Below, piece by piece: positions 18,423 to 28,299 of a DNA stretch of 64,000 bases. Origin of the DNA: Bacteroidota bacterium (GTDB lineage: Bacteria; Bacteroidota; Bacteroidia; NS11-12g; UBA9320). The stretch spans positions 167,429 to 231,428 of the forward strand of contig CANIKO010000004.1 of the NCBI GenBank assembly GCA_947468275.1, read 5' to 3'. Each line of letters opens with the position of its first letter. Position 1 is the first letter of the stretch. The notes beneath the pieces are model-generated. The model ran no database searches and was not told where the DNA came from. It was given only the letters and a program-made list of their open reading frames with translations. Made by a program: the position numbers and the translations under genes.

Positions 18423-19559
18423 TTACAACGCCTGATTAATGTCGTCAATTAAATCATTCACATCTTCAATCCCAACACTGAGGCGAATTAAAGAATCTAC
18501 AAGACCCGATTTTAAACGTTCTTCACGAGGAATGGAAGCATGCGTCATACTTGCAGGATGGCCACATAAAGATTCGACACCACCTAATGATTCGGCTAAT
18601 GAAAACAAGTGAGTATTAGATAAAAATTTATGAGCATCTTCAATCGAATCACTTTTTAAAGTAAAAGACATCATTCCTCCAAAATCTTTCATTTGTTTTT
18701 TTGCAATATCATGATTGGCATGATCCTCAAATCCCGGCCAATACACTTTATCAACTTTAGGGTGATTCCTTAAAAACTCAGCTATTTTGCGCCCGTTTTC
18801 GCAATGGCGTTCCATGCGCAAATGAAGAGTTTTAATACCTCTTAAAACTAAAAAACAATCTTGTGGTCCAGGAACGGCACCACATGAATTTTGTAAAAAT
18901 GCTAAGCGTTCATGCAACAATTCATCACTTCCAACTATCGCTCCCATTACTACATCTGAGTGGCCATTGATATATTTTGTAACGCTGTGCATTACCAAAT
19001 CAGCTCCCGAATCCAAAGGATTTTGTAAATAGGGAGAAGCAAATGTATTATCAACAATCGATAGAATATTATTAGCCTTTGCTACTTTAGTGATTGCTTC
19101 AATATCAATAATGGTAAGCATTGGGTTGGTTGGAGTTTCCATCCACACCATTTTGGTATTTGGGTTTATCAGCTTCGCAAAATTCTCAGCATTACCCAAA
19201 TCAGTGAAATGAAATTTTATACCATAATTTTCAAAAACCTTTGTAAAAATACGGTAAGAGCCTCCATACAAATCATTGGTAGAAATCACTTCATCGCCAG
19301 GTTTTAAAAGTTTGGCAATAGTATCAATAGCTCCCATTCCGCTGCTGAAACACAATCCCCAGTTTCCGTTTTCGAGGGCTGCTAAATTATCTTGCAACTG
19401 AGTTCGAGTGGGGTTATGGGTTCGCGAATATTCAAACCCTTTATGGTCGCCGGGACTTTTTTGAACATAGGTAGATGTTTGATATATGGGAGTCATAATA
19501 GCTCCTGTTTCCGGGTCGGGATGCACTCCGGCATGTAATACTTTGGTGGCAAATTGCAT
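18423..19559 (-). CDS. PLP-dependent trans-sulfuration enzyme (cystathionine gamma-synthase/lyase family)
   Basis: FEYSRTHNPTR, SVTKYINGHSDVVMG PLP-Lys motif, SLGGVESL. Confidence 0.92.
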   Translation of the reverse strand: MQFATKVLHAGVHPDPETGAIMTPIYQTSTYVQKSPGDHKGFEYSRTHNPTRTQLQDNLAALENGNWGLCFSSGMGAIDTIAKLLKPGDEVISTNDLYGGSYRIFTKVFENYGIKFHFTDLGNAENFAKLINPNTKMVWMETPTNPMLTIIDIEAITKVAKANNILSIVDNTFASPYLQNPLDSGADLVMHSVTKYINGHSDVVMGAIVGSDELLHERLAFLQNSCGAVPGPQDCFLVLRGIKTLHLRMERHCENGRKIAEFLRNHPKVDKVYWPGFEDHANHDIAKKQMKDFGGMMSFTLKSDSIEDAHKFLSNTHLFSLAESLGGVESLCGHPASMTHASIPREERLKSGLVDSLIRLSVGIEDVNDLIDDINQAL

Positions 19560-19564
19560 GGTGC

Positions 19565-19612
19565 AAATTTATCACTTGCCATTGGTTTAAACCAATGGCA
19601 AGTGATAAATTT
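19565..19612. repeat. 48-bp perfect spacerless palindrome
   Basis: aaatttatcacttgccattggttt|aaaccaatggcaagtgataaattt, halves are exact reverse complements. Confidence 0.95.
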
Positions 19613-20267
19613 ATAAAATCACCCCATCCGCAATATGAATAATCCTGTCAGCAGAATTAGCAAGTTCTTCATTATGAGTTACTATGACAAAGGTTTGGCC
19701 ATATTTTTCACGCAATTCAAAAAAAAGTTTGTGAAGTTCTTTGGCATTGGCAGAGTCTAAATTTCCAGTAGGTTCATCGGCAAAAACAACTTTAGGAGAA
19801 TTGATTAAAGACCTGGCTACTGCCACACGTTGGGCTTCTCCACCTGACAGTTGAGATGGCTTATTATCCTTTCGGTGGTCAACTCCTAAAAAGGTTAATA
19901 ATTCCAACGCTCTTTCTTCCGTCGCTTTTCTATCGGCTTTACTAATCCATGCTGGGATGCACACGTTTTCCAAAGCCGAAAATTCAGGCAATAAATGATG
20001 AAACTGAAATACAAAACCGATGTGATGATTTCTAAAATCGGATAAAGTATTTCCTTTTAAGTTTGAAATATCCTTTCCTTCAAAAAAGATTTGCCCGCTG
20101 CTAGGTTGGTCTAAGGTTCCTAATAGCTGTAATAGTGTAGTTTTTCCGGCTCCGGATGAACCAACAATGGCTACTATTTCACCAGCATTTATTTGCAGGT
20201 TGATGCCTTTAAGAACCTGAACGGTTCCGTAATTTTTCTTTATGTCTAATGCTTTAATTATTTCCAC
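19611..20267 (-). CDS. ABC transporter ATP-binding protein, LolD/MacB type
   Basis: Walker [25 protein letters not shown], Walker [13 protein letters not shown]. Confidence 0.93.
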   Translation of the reverse strand: MEIIKALDIKKNYGTVQVLKGINLQINAGEIVAIVGSSGAGKTTLLQLLGTLDQPSSGQIFFEGKDISNLKGNTLSDFRNHHIGFVFQFHHLLPEFSALENVCIPAWISKADRKATEERALELLTFLGVDHRKDNKPSQLSGGEAQRVAVARSLINSPKVVFADEPTGNLDSANAKELHKLFFELREKYGQTFVIVTHNEELANSADRIIHIADGVIL

Positions 20268-20287
20268 TTTCGTTTACTATTTATTTT

Positions 20288-20350
20288 TGTCATGCTGAAG
20301 CACGAAGCATCTTTATTCTGAGTAAAGATTCCTCGTTCCTCGGAATGACA
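20288..20350. repeat. dispersed GTCATGCTGA...GGAATGACA imperfect inverted element
   Basis: gtcatgctgaagcacgaagcat...cctcgttcctcggaatgaca. Confidence 0.6.
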
Positions 20351-20399
20351 AATCGTAGCCCATTTTCAAATTTCCAAATCTTCAAATTTCCAAATTGCA

Positions 20400-23300
20400 T
20401 TAAAACGCCCTATTAATCCCAACAACATACCTAAAAGCCACATAATTGGCTCCGGTTTCTACTCTGTTTAAAAAGAAAGGAACATCAAAGCGCAAAACCA
20501 ATGGTTGAAGTTTGTTGTACTTTCCAAAATTTATAGACAACGTTGTTCCTAAACCTGCATCGGCTCTTAATCCACCGTATTGCTTTCCATTTCCTAAAAT
20601 ACCGGCATCAGCAAAAGCATAAGGATTGAAACGGAAAGTATTTAACATTTTTGGAGCATTAATTTTAAAGAGTTTTCCAAATTCAAGTTCTAAGTTGATA
20701 GCCGCACCTTTATTACCATTGTAAATATAAAAACTATCCAACCCTTTGCTATTAGTAGCTTTATAACCTGCCATCCCTCTAATATTTAATCCTCCACCCA
20801 TTTGAAAGGCATATTGCCCTGTATTGCCATAGCCTACTATTTCAGCAGGAATAATACCGCGTGAACGGGTAAATTTATTATCAATCAAATCTTCGTTATT
20901 GGCTCCAGATGAAAACAATCTGCTTTCTTTAGGCACATCACCATGAAGATATTGAGTAAATATTCGGCTTTTTAAAACCAGTTTTTTACCAATTGGGTTG
21001 GTATTATTAATTTTTATAGTTAAGCCTGAATAATTAAAATCACTAAATAAGGCTGTGTTTCTTAGTCCAATATTTAATAATCCATTTCCTTTGCGGTAAC
21101 GGAAAGGATGCTGGTAGTAGAGGTTTAGGGTGGCATTAAGTTTATTATTTTCCATTAAGTCTGGATATAATAAGTATTTGTTAGATACTTCTGAAATTGG
21201 ATTTACAAAATTTCCAACTTTGTCATGGAATTGAATAAATTGCTTGCTTCCAAATGCTTTATACGAAATTGAAAATTTATCATTTCTAAATGTTTTTTCT
21301 AATCCAGTTTCGAATAGATTTATACCATCTAAAGTTCTTCCTCTTAAAGATAAATCAAGCATTTTGCCCACCCGGGTTTTATAATTAAGTGAGAAATTTA
21401 ATAAATTACCATTGGGCCCATTTTTCTTATCACCTGTATTTGTGCCAACCCAAATTGTTGCACTATAAATATGTTTAAAATTATAGTAATTGCCCGAAAA
21501 GTTTAAACCAACTTTAATACCATCTCTTTGGTTATACCAAAACTCAGGTCGCCAATAGGTTTTTAGCTTTGTAAAATCAGGAGCAGGAACTATTAATTTT
21601 TCACGTTCAAAACTAAAAGGAAATTTTAAGCTGTTATTTAAACGGTTAATATCGGCCAGCCGGCCACTTGTATCAATAATCACATCCTTAATTCCATATT
21701 GCGATTGAACCCAAAGCATGTCCGTTTTGTTCATCATATCCCAGGATATCCAACGATGGTTTACCTGTGCCTTACCCAATTCTTTATTAAAATAAGTATT
21801 TGGAATATAATAATTTAAACGATTTCCTTTTTTGTCAATTACGGTCACATCTAAAGGCATGTGCATTTCACCTTTTCGCTTTATTTCCACTACATAATCA
21901 TATTTGGAATTAGTAACTTTTGTATATCCTTTTACTTTATAATCAATGGTTTTTGTGGTGGTAAACCAATCATCAAAAAACCAATTTAAATCCACCTTTG
22001 TATAATCAATAATTGAATTACGAAAATCCTCTTCATACGGATGGCAAAATTTCCATTGGTTGAAATAATGTTTCATCGCATCCAAAAACAATTTATCGCC
22101 CAATACATATTGCAAATTATAAAGCATGGTGGCTGTTTTATAATACACCTGACCATAGCCGCCGCCGTGCCTTTCAGCCGAATTAAAATGGTCGGAATGA
22201 GTATTTAATCTTGCAGAGTTTTCATTAATAGCATGATTGATATAACCGGCATATACATAAGCCCAATCTACTGAATTGGGAGTATAATCTTTATTCGACA
22301 ATTTTTTAATACTCCAGGCGGTTAAAAATTGAGTAAACCCTTCATCCATGCAGGCTCTATAAGTTTCGTTATTTCCCACCATTCCAAAAAACCAATTGTG
22401 ACCTACTTCGTGTGCTATTACATATTGATGACCGGGCCAATTGCCACCATCTAATGTCAGCATTGGATATTCCATACCATCGCGGGCATCAGCAGCCACC
22501 ATTTTAGGGTAGGCATACATTCCAAAATCTTGTGAATAGGTTTTAACAACATTAGCCACAAACTTAGACGTAGGCTGCCAGGCATAGGCATTTTGTTCTT
22601 GAGCCAAGGCAATACATTTTATACCATTCCATTCAGTTTCGCCAATTCGATAAGTAGGATCGGTAGTAAATGCGAAATCATGAACATTATTTGCCATCCA
22701 TATCCAGCGTTTATAGGTTCCATTTGGAATCACAGGTGTTGAAATAACTTTTGACGGTTTGGTGAAATTACTAATATCAATTTTTTCTCTTAAGCCATTT
22801 GCATATACTTCGTCCTTATTAGTTAAAACACCCGTAGCCTCGCATATATAATGGTTGGGTAAATCCAATTCCACATAATAAATTCCATAATCGCCATAAA
22901 ATTCTTTGCCAAGATGTTGATCAGTAGTCCATTTAAATTTTCTATCATAAACCGAAAGCCGCGGATACCAATGTACTCCATCAAAATGCTTAAAATTATT
23001 ATGTTCAAACCGTTTCATACGGCGGCCCATGCTACCTTGGTCAAAATAGGTTTTAAAATCCACTTCCATTTTTAGGATTTTGCCGGGAAATAAAGGTGCC
23101 GGCAAATCAATTATCATAATGGTATTATCCACCACAAAAGGAACTTCAGTACCTGCTATTATTACTTTAGAAACTTTGGTTCCTAATTTTTCCTGTTCAT
23201 ATTTTCCAAATTTATTAAACACTTTTCCGCCTTTTTCCATTTCATCCTTATAGCTTCCCGGTTGAAACGCATTTTGGGTTAATCTGAAATATAATTTATA

Positions 23301-23555
23301 AATTGTATCGGGTGAATTGTTGGCATATTCCAATGTTTCGCTGCCGGTTATTATCTCAGTCGTATCATTTAGTCGAGCCTTTATATGATAGGAAACATCC
23401 TGTTGCCAATAACCGACAAATGGTTTTCTATTTTTCCAATACAGATTATTATCTTCGCTTTGATAGGCGGATAGAGCACTTTCAGGTTCAAAAATTTGTG
23501 CCTGAGAGCTATAAAAAATAAATGAAAATACTGCGAGAAGGCAATGTTTATACAT
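20400..23555 (-). CDS. M1 family metallopeptidase with C-terminal outer-membrane-barrel-like region
   Basis: GMEYPML (GxMEN-like), VIAHEVGHNWFFGMVGNNE zinc site, signal peptide; C-term ~385 aa with amphipathic strands, IRGM motif, terminal Phe. Confidence 0.88.
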   Translation of the reverse strand: MYKHCLLAVFSFIFYSSQAQIFEPESALSAYQSEDNNLYWKNRKPFVGYWQQDVSYHIKARLNDTTEIITGSETLEYANNSPDTIYKLYFRLTQNAFQPGSYKDEMEKGGKVFNKFGKYEQEKLGTKVSKVIIAGTEVPFVVDNTIMIIDLPAPLFPGKILKMEVDFKTYFDQGSMGRRMKRFEHNNFKHFDGVHWYPRLSVYDRKFKWTTDQHLGKEFYGDYGIYYVELDLPNHYICEATGVLTNKDEVYANGLREKIDISNFTKPSKVISTPVIPNGTYKRWIWMANNVHDFAFTTDPTYRIGETEWNGIKCIALAQEQNAYAWQPTSKFVANVVKTYSQDFGMYAYPKMVAADARDGMEYPMLTLDGGNWPGHQYVIAHEVGHNWFFGMVGNNETYRACMDEGFTQFLTAWSIKKLSNKDYTPNSVDWAYVYAGYINHAINENSARLNTHSDHFNSAERHGGGYGQVYYKTATMLYNLQYVLGDKLFLDAMKHYFNQWKFCHPYEEDFRNSIIDYTKVDLNWFFDDWFTTTKTIDYKVKGYTKVTNSKYDYVVEIKRKGEMHMPLDVTVIDKKGNRLNYYIPNTYFNKELGKAQVNHRWISWDMMNKTDMLWVQSQYGIKDVIIDTSGRLADINRLNNSLKFPFSFEREKLIVPAPDFTKLKTYWRPEFWYNQRDGIKVGLNFSGNYYNFKHIYSATIWVGTNTGDKKNGPNGNLLNFSLNYKTRVGKMLDLSLRGRTLDGINLFETGLEKTFRNDKFSISYKAFGSKQFIQFHDKVGNFVNPISEVSNKYLLYPDLMENNKLNATLNLYYQHPFRYRKGNGLLNIGLRNTALFSDFNYSGLTIKINNTNPIGKKLVLKSRIFTQYLHGDVPKESRLFSSGANNEDLIDNKFTRSRGIIPAEIVGYGNTGQYAFQMGGGLNIRGMAGYKATNSKGLDSFYIYNGNKGAAINLELEFGKLFKINAPKMLNTFRFNPYAFADAGILGNGKQYGGLRADAGLGTTLSINFGKYNKLQPLVLRFDVPFFLNRVETGANYVAFRYVVGINRAF

Positions 23556-23584
23556 GCCGTGAAATTAAATAAAATTTTTATTAA

Positions 23585-24238
23585 CTACTTTTTTGATTTT
23601 TGGGGCCAAAGTTGATAACCCATTCCAAAATATACTCCTATTTGCCCAATATAAGAATAGGCAGTATTTCCAAAAATTTTGAAATACTGTTTTCCCGAGC
23701 GATTTTTTTCTGAACTATTTGTTGCGTATGTTCCAATTTCTAAATTCCATTTATTACTTACTCTATATGTAGCCCCTAAAGCTAATTGTAAATATAAGAA
23801 ATCATACTTTTGTGTATAGGCCAGTGTAGAGTAATAATCTCCAAAATCATTACCTTTAAAATGATATTGAGCACTTTCTTTGCCTTTTCCAAATACCAAA
23901 GAAGGGTTTATATATAAAGATAATTTTCTTTTCTTTCCTCTCATACGACCAGATGTTTTTAAAAATGCTCCTCCTGAAATAAAAGAACCTTTGGTATGAA
24001 TATTTGAAAGATTATAATAGTTAGAATGAGGGTTGGAAATACCATAACCAAAGCTGAGATTTATTCCAAGAGTTTCATAAATACTAAATAATGTCTTACT
24101 ATATAAAGCCATACCTTTTTCTAAAGGCATAACACCAACTGAAGTTAGTAATTGAGGATTAATATCTGAATTATTTTTCTTTTGTCCCATTATAAGTATT
24201 GGACATAATAATAAAGCTATAACAAAATTAATTTTCAT
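23585..24238 (-). CDS. hypothetical outer-membrane beta-barrel-like protein
   Basis: signal peptide; alternating aromatic strands (GISNPHSNYYN, LYINPSLVFGKG, YIGQIGVYFGMGYQ). Confidence 0.6.
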   Translation of the reverse strand: MKINFVIALLLCPILIMGQKKNNSDINPQLLTSVGVMPLEKGMALYSKTLFSIYETLGINLSFGYGISNPHSNYYNLSNIHTKGSFISGGAFLKTSGRMRGKKRKLSLYINPSLVFGKGKESAQYHFKGNDFGDYYSTLAYTQKYDFLYLQLALGATYRVSNKWNLEIGTYATNSSEKNRSGKQYFKIFGNTAYSYIGQIGVYFGMGYQLWPQKSKK

Positions 24239-24687
24239 TACCTTATATAAAATACTGGATATGGTACAAATGAGGTATAGTGTTTAACATCTATAAATGA
24301 ATCTTGCAGATAGAAATAATTAATAAATTTTGCATTTTTAAAGGAAGATTCTTTTATATAAAGCGTATCAAAGTTCATTAAAGTTTTCTTATCACCTACT
24401 GAGGCATGGATTTTATAAAAGATTACAAATGAGTCAATCTCTGTTCCTCTTGTAATCCAGAATTTCGTTGAGTTAGCATTCATATCAATTCCGGGAAGGT
24501 CATTCTGTAGCACAGGTTTCTTAGATTTATTAATGCTTGCCGATTGCGTTTCGAAGTTTTGATTTCCGTCGTGAAAAACTATTTGAATAGCGGGTTCTTC
24601 ATCAAATCCAAAATCAATTTCAGTCCCACATTCAGAACTACAGAATAAGAAAAATAAAAGAATAATAATTAGGTTTCTCATCGACAT
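24238..24687 (-). CDS. hypothetical lipoprotein
   Basis: N-terminal hydrophobic segment ending in FCSSECG; translationally coupled to downstream barrel-like ORF. Confidence 0.55.
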   Translation of the reverse strand: MSMRNLIIILLFFLFCSSECGTEIDFGFDEEPAIQIVFHDGNQNFETQSASINKSKKPVLQNDLPGIDMNANSTKFWITRGTEIDSFVIFYKIHASVGDKKTLMNFDTLYIKESSFKNAKFINYFYLQDSFIDVKHYTSFVPYPVFYIR

Positions 24688-24754
24688 ACAAACTTATAAC
24701 TTTATATGGTAAATTTATTTCAAAGTTCAATTTAAGCCTTGCCAATAAATTCAG

Positions 24755-24762
24755 TAAGTTTG
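24755..24762 (+). promoter_or_regulatory. -7 box TAAGTTTG upstream of murF
   Basis: exact TANNTTTG 7 nt before ATG. Confidence 0.42.
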
Positions 24763-24769
24763 CCAAACC

Positions 24770-26068
24770 ATGGTATCCACTGAACAACTTTACAAATACT
24801 ACATAGAAAGCAACCACATCGTTAGTACCGACACCCGTAAAATAGAACCCGGCAGTATATTCTTTGCCTTAAAAGGTGAAAACTTTGATGCCAATACATT
24901 TGCTGCACAAGCCTTGGAAAAAGGGGCTAAATGGGCGGTGATTGATAATTCGGAATTTGAACAATCAAGTGGAACTATATTGGTGGAGGATGTTTTAAAA
25001 ACGCTTCAAAATTTGGCTAATTACCACCGACATCAGTTAAAAATACCGTTTATAGGAATAGGAGGGAGCAATGGAAAAACCACCACCAAAGAACTGGTTC
25101 ATTCTGTGCTTTCGCAAAAATTTAAAACCATTAGCACACCGGGTAATTATAATAACCATATTGGCGTTCCATTAACTATATTGGGAATAAAACCCGGAAC
25201 GGAGATGGCTGTAATTGAACTTGGGGCTAATAGGATAGGGGATATTGAAGAATTGTGCCAAATAGCTGAACCTGATTTTGGCCTGATAACCAATATTGGT
25301 AAGGAACATTTGGAGGGTTTTGGCAGTTTGGAAGGAGTGGCCAAAGCCGAAAGTGAATTGTATTATCATTTGTTAAAATCAGAAGGTTTGGCCTTTGTAA
25401 ACAAAGATGATGAATGGCTAACCCGCATGTCATCAAGATTGACAAAAGTTCATAGCTATTCGTGCAATGATAAATCTGCAGAAACCTATTGTGAGTTGGT
25501 TCAGGATTTTCCAACCATTGAGTTTTCGTTTCAATCAATTTCTATAAGCAGCCAACTAAGCGGCTCTTATAATTTTGAAAATATAATGGCGGCGGTTGCC
25601 ATTGGGCAATATTTTAACGTTCCAACAGATTTAATTAAAAAAGGAATTGAAAGCTATGTGCCCAAAAACAAGCGTTCGCAAATAATAACTCATGGCAGCA
25701 CCATGATTTTTTTGGATGCCTATAATGCCAACCCAAGCAGTATGGAAAAGGCTTTGGAGAATTTTGCTCGCTTTAATTTTCATAAGAAAATAGCTGTATT
25801 AGGCGATATGTTTGAGATGGGAGATTATGCTGAACACGAACATGAATTAATTTATAACTATGCAAACTCTTTAAATTTCAATCATTTGTTAGCAGCTGGT
25901 GAACACTTTAAAAAACAAGCTTTGGCAAATGGAAAAGATGGATTTGAAACAGCGAAAGAAATCAATTTGCTATTAAAAGACTTAGATTTGACGGACACAG
26001 CAATATTTATAAAAGGAAGTAGAGGTATGGCTATGGAAAATGTATTGGATGGAATAATTGAATTATAA
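24770..26068 (+). CDS. murF: UDP-N-acetylmuramoyl-tripeptide--D-alanyl-D-alanine ligase
   Basis: GSNGKTTTKEL P-loop, NYNNHIGVPLT, DAYNANPSSM. Confidence 0.95.
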   Translation: MVSTEQLYKYYIESNHIVSTDTRKIEPGSIFFALKGENFDANTFAAQALEKGAKWAVIDNSEFEQSSGTILVEDVLKTLQNLANYHRHQLKIPFIGIGGSNGKTTTKELVHSVLSQKFKTISTPGNYNNHIGVPLTILGIKPGTEMAVIELGANRIGDIEELCQIAEPDFGLITNIGKEHLEGFGSLEGVAKAESELYYHLLKSEGLAFVNKDDEWLTRMSSRLTKVHSYSCNDKSAETYCELVQDFPTIEFSFQSISISSQLSGSYNFENIMAAVAIGQYFNVPTDLIKKGIESYVPKNKRSQIITHGSTMIFLDAYNANPSSMEKALENFARFNFHKKIAVLGDMFEMGDYAEHEHELIYNYANSLNFNHLLAAGEHFKKQALANGKDGFETAKEINLLLKDLDLTDTAIFIKGSRGMAMENVLDGIIEL

Positions 26069-26147
26069 ATTATGAGTTATAAATTATAAGTTAAGAATTA
26101 GAAAAATACCTTCTATTTAAAAAAATAATAATTTATAACTCATAATT
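26068..26147. repeat. 20-bp perfect inverted repeat, 40-nt loop, between murF and rsmE
   Basis: aattatgagttataaattat (26068-26087) / ataatttataactcataatt (26128-26147). Confidence 0.9.
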
Positions 26148-26160
26148 CATCACTAAAAAA

Positions 26161-26874
26161 ATGGAACTATTTTTCAGCAACGAAATCTTCGAAACCTACC
26201 TTTATCTTAAAATTGAGGAAAGCGGTCATTGTATAAAAGTACTTCGCAAGACCAACGGAGATGTAATAAAAGTAATTGATGGAAAAGGGAATTTATACGA
26301 AGGACCTATTGAAATTGAGAATAAAAATAAACCTGTAAAAGTTCGTATTCTGTCCAAAACTCATTTTGAAGCTTCAAAATTTCAATCTGGATTTCATTTA
26401 GCTATCGCTCCAACAAAAAATGCTGACCGAATAGAATGGATGGTTGAAAAGGCAATCGAGTTAGGAATTGGTTCAATTACTTTTTTGCAATGTGAACATA
26501 GCGAACGGACCAATTTGCGTTTGGATAGAATTGATAAAATAGCTATTGCGGCCTTAAAACAAAGTCAACAATACTGGTTACCTGAAATTATGGCTCCAAT
26601 ACCTTTTAAAAAATATTTGGAACAAAGCAAGTCAGAAGAAAATAGCTACATAGCATTTTGTTTAGAAGGAGAAAAAAATGAATTTGGTTCAAAACCGATA
26701 AAAAATAATTGCAACATTTTAATAGGCCCTGAAGGAGATTTTTCAGAAATGGAAATTGAACTGGCTTTGGCAAAAGGATTTCAACCGGTTTCATTAGGAA
26801 AATCAAGGCTCAGAACAGAAACTGCGGCTTTATATGCTTGCGGAGTTTATAAAAGTAAGCTTGAAACTAAATAA
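26161..26874 (+). CDS. rsmE: 16S rRNA (uracil1498-N3)-methyltransferase
   Basis: HCIKVLRKTNGD, NADRIEWMVEKAIELGIGSI, LIGPEGDFSEMEIELA, LGKSRLRTETAAL. Confidence 0.93.
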   Translation: MELFFSNEIFETYLYLKIEESGHCIKVLRKTNGDVIKVIDGKGNLYEGPIEIENKNKPVKVRILSKTHFEASKFQSGFHLAIAPTKNADRIEWMVEKAIELGIGSITFLQCEHSERTNLRLDRIDKIAIAALKQSQQYWLPEIMAPIPFKKYLEQSKSEENSYIAFCLEGEKNEFGSKPIKNNCNILIGPEGDFSEMEIELALAKGFQPVSLGKSRLRTETAALYACGVYKSKLETK

Positions 26875-27556
26875 AACTATAGCCAAACCCAATCATAACT
26901 TGGCCTGAGCTATTTCTAAACCTATAGTTACCATCATGACCAATTCGATTTTTCGAGGAATATTCTGTGGTAATAAAACTATAACCCACTTTTAAATTAT
27001 AGCGTTGCTGATAGGTGTAACGCACAAATACTTCAGAATAAATAGTTCCTTTATTATTGTTACCAATAAGTAAAAAATTATTTTGACTCACTTTCACTTG
27101 GGTATTTGAAATATATTTTCGAGCGGGTGTTTCTTCTTGCGAAGCCTTACTTGGATAATAATCGGAATCCTTTTTCTTACCAAAAGTAAATCCTACAGCA
27201 TCCACATTGCAGCCTACAGACCATTCTGGAGAGAAATGATAAGAAGCATTAAGACTAATATTTATACTTATCAATAGGGGTTTTGAAATAATGATAGTAT
27301 CAATACCATCCTCATTTTTTTTATGTTTGGCAGGAGCTGTTAAATAAGAAACGTCAATTCCCTGAAAATAACCTACTCTGGCACCAACCCCTAAATGAAG
27401 TTTTTCGCTTTTTAATAATTTGAAATTTTTAACCACATTACCTGATAATGTATTTGAATTTTTGCCAAAACTAAAAGCTAAGTCAGCATGGTGCTCTCTT
27501 TGAGCAAAAGAAATTAAAGTTAAAAATAATATAAATAGGCTTAAAATGTACTTCAT
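26867..27556 (-). CDS. hypothetical outer-membrane beta-barrel protein
   Basis: signal peptide; alternating strand pattern; C-terminal GFGYSFI. Confidence 0.6.
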   Translation of the reverse strand: MKYILSLFILFLTLISFAQREHHADLAFSFGKNSNTLSGNVVKNFKLLKSEKLHLGVGARVGYFQGIDVSYLTAPAKHKKNEDGIDTIIISKPLLISINISLNASYHFSPEWSVGCNVDAVGFTFGKKKDSDYYPSKASQEETPARKYISNTQVKVSQNNFLLIGNNNKGTIYSEVFVRYTYQQRYNLKVGYSFITTEYSSKNRIGHDGNYRFRNSSGQVMIGFGYSFI

Positions 27557-27673
27557 AATTTAAGAGTTCAAAAATAGTAGGGTTTTGGGAAGAATTGGTT
27601 ACCAAATAATGGTTAATTGTAAATGATTAATTAATTTACCACTTACAATTAATCATTAACCATTAAAATAAGT

Positions 27674-27756
27674 GCCCAGGACCGGAGTCGAACCGGTACG
27701 AGTGTAACCTCACAGGTGTTTGAGACCAGCGCGTCTACCAATTCCGCCACCTGGGC
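27674..27756 (-). tRNA. tRNA-Leu (anticodon CAA)
   Basis: GCCCAGG/CCTGGGC acceptor, GCGGAATTGGTAGACGC D-arm, loop CTCAAAC, extra arm, ACCGG-TTCGACT-CCGGT T-arm; no encoded CCA. Confidence 0.95.
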
Positions 27757-27781
27757 ATTAAAAGACTTTAAAAGAACGTAT

Positions 27782-28297
27782 TTAAAGGGCTGCAATATTA
27801 GCCAATGTTTCCTTTAATCGCAAAATATATTTATGCTTTAAAAGATTTTCTTTTACTTTTTTCAAAGGCATTTCTTCTAAAGAATTATAACCATCTGAAA
27901 TTTCAGCTAATGCCTTTAATTCTATTTCTAAAGCACTACTGATTTCCAATATTATATTCCTCAAAGATTTTAGTTTATTAGAGTCGGGTTCTTGCTGTAG
28001 ATCATCCAAAGCTTCATTTATGTCCATCATTTCAATCAAAAAATCGGAGGGTAATTTATCTTCTAAAGTTAAGTCCGAGAGGGATAGAATATGGTTGGCC
28101 CTAGAATAAAAATTAGATAAACACTTATAAGCTTCATTATTCAAAGAAGAACTTATTAATGACTCTTCGTATTTTTTAGGGTCATTTACAAAAAAATCAG
28201 GATGATTGGTTTTTAGCAGACTAAAGTATTTTGTCTTTAATTCCTGTTCATTCAAGTTGAATTTTAACGGTAAACCGTAAAAATCAAAGTAGTTCAT
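27782..28297 (-). CDS. hscB: Fe-S cluster assembly co-chaperone, J-domain
   Basis: NYFDFYGLP..., LLKTNHPDFF (HPD), SSLNNEAYKCLSN, C-terminal HscB helical domain. Confidence 0.88.
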   Translation of the reverse strand: MNYFDFYGLPLKFNLNEQELKTKYFSLLKTNHPDFFVNDPKKYEESLISSSLNNEAYKCLSNFYSRANHILSLSDLTLEDKLPSDFLIEMMDINEALDDLQQEPDSNKLKSLRNIILEISSALEIELKALAEISDGYNSLEEMPLKKVKENLLKHKYILRLKETLANIAAL

Positions 28298-28299
28298 TA

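Noticed and set aside
19611-23555. LolCDE or MacAB transporter operon
   Set aside because: Only the ATPase is present; neighbouring genes are a peptidase and a trans-sulfuration enzyme, with no permease.
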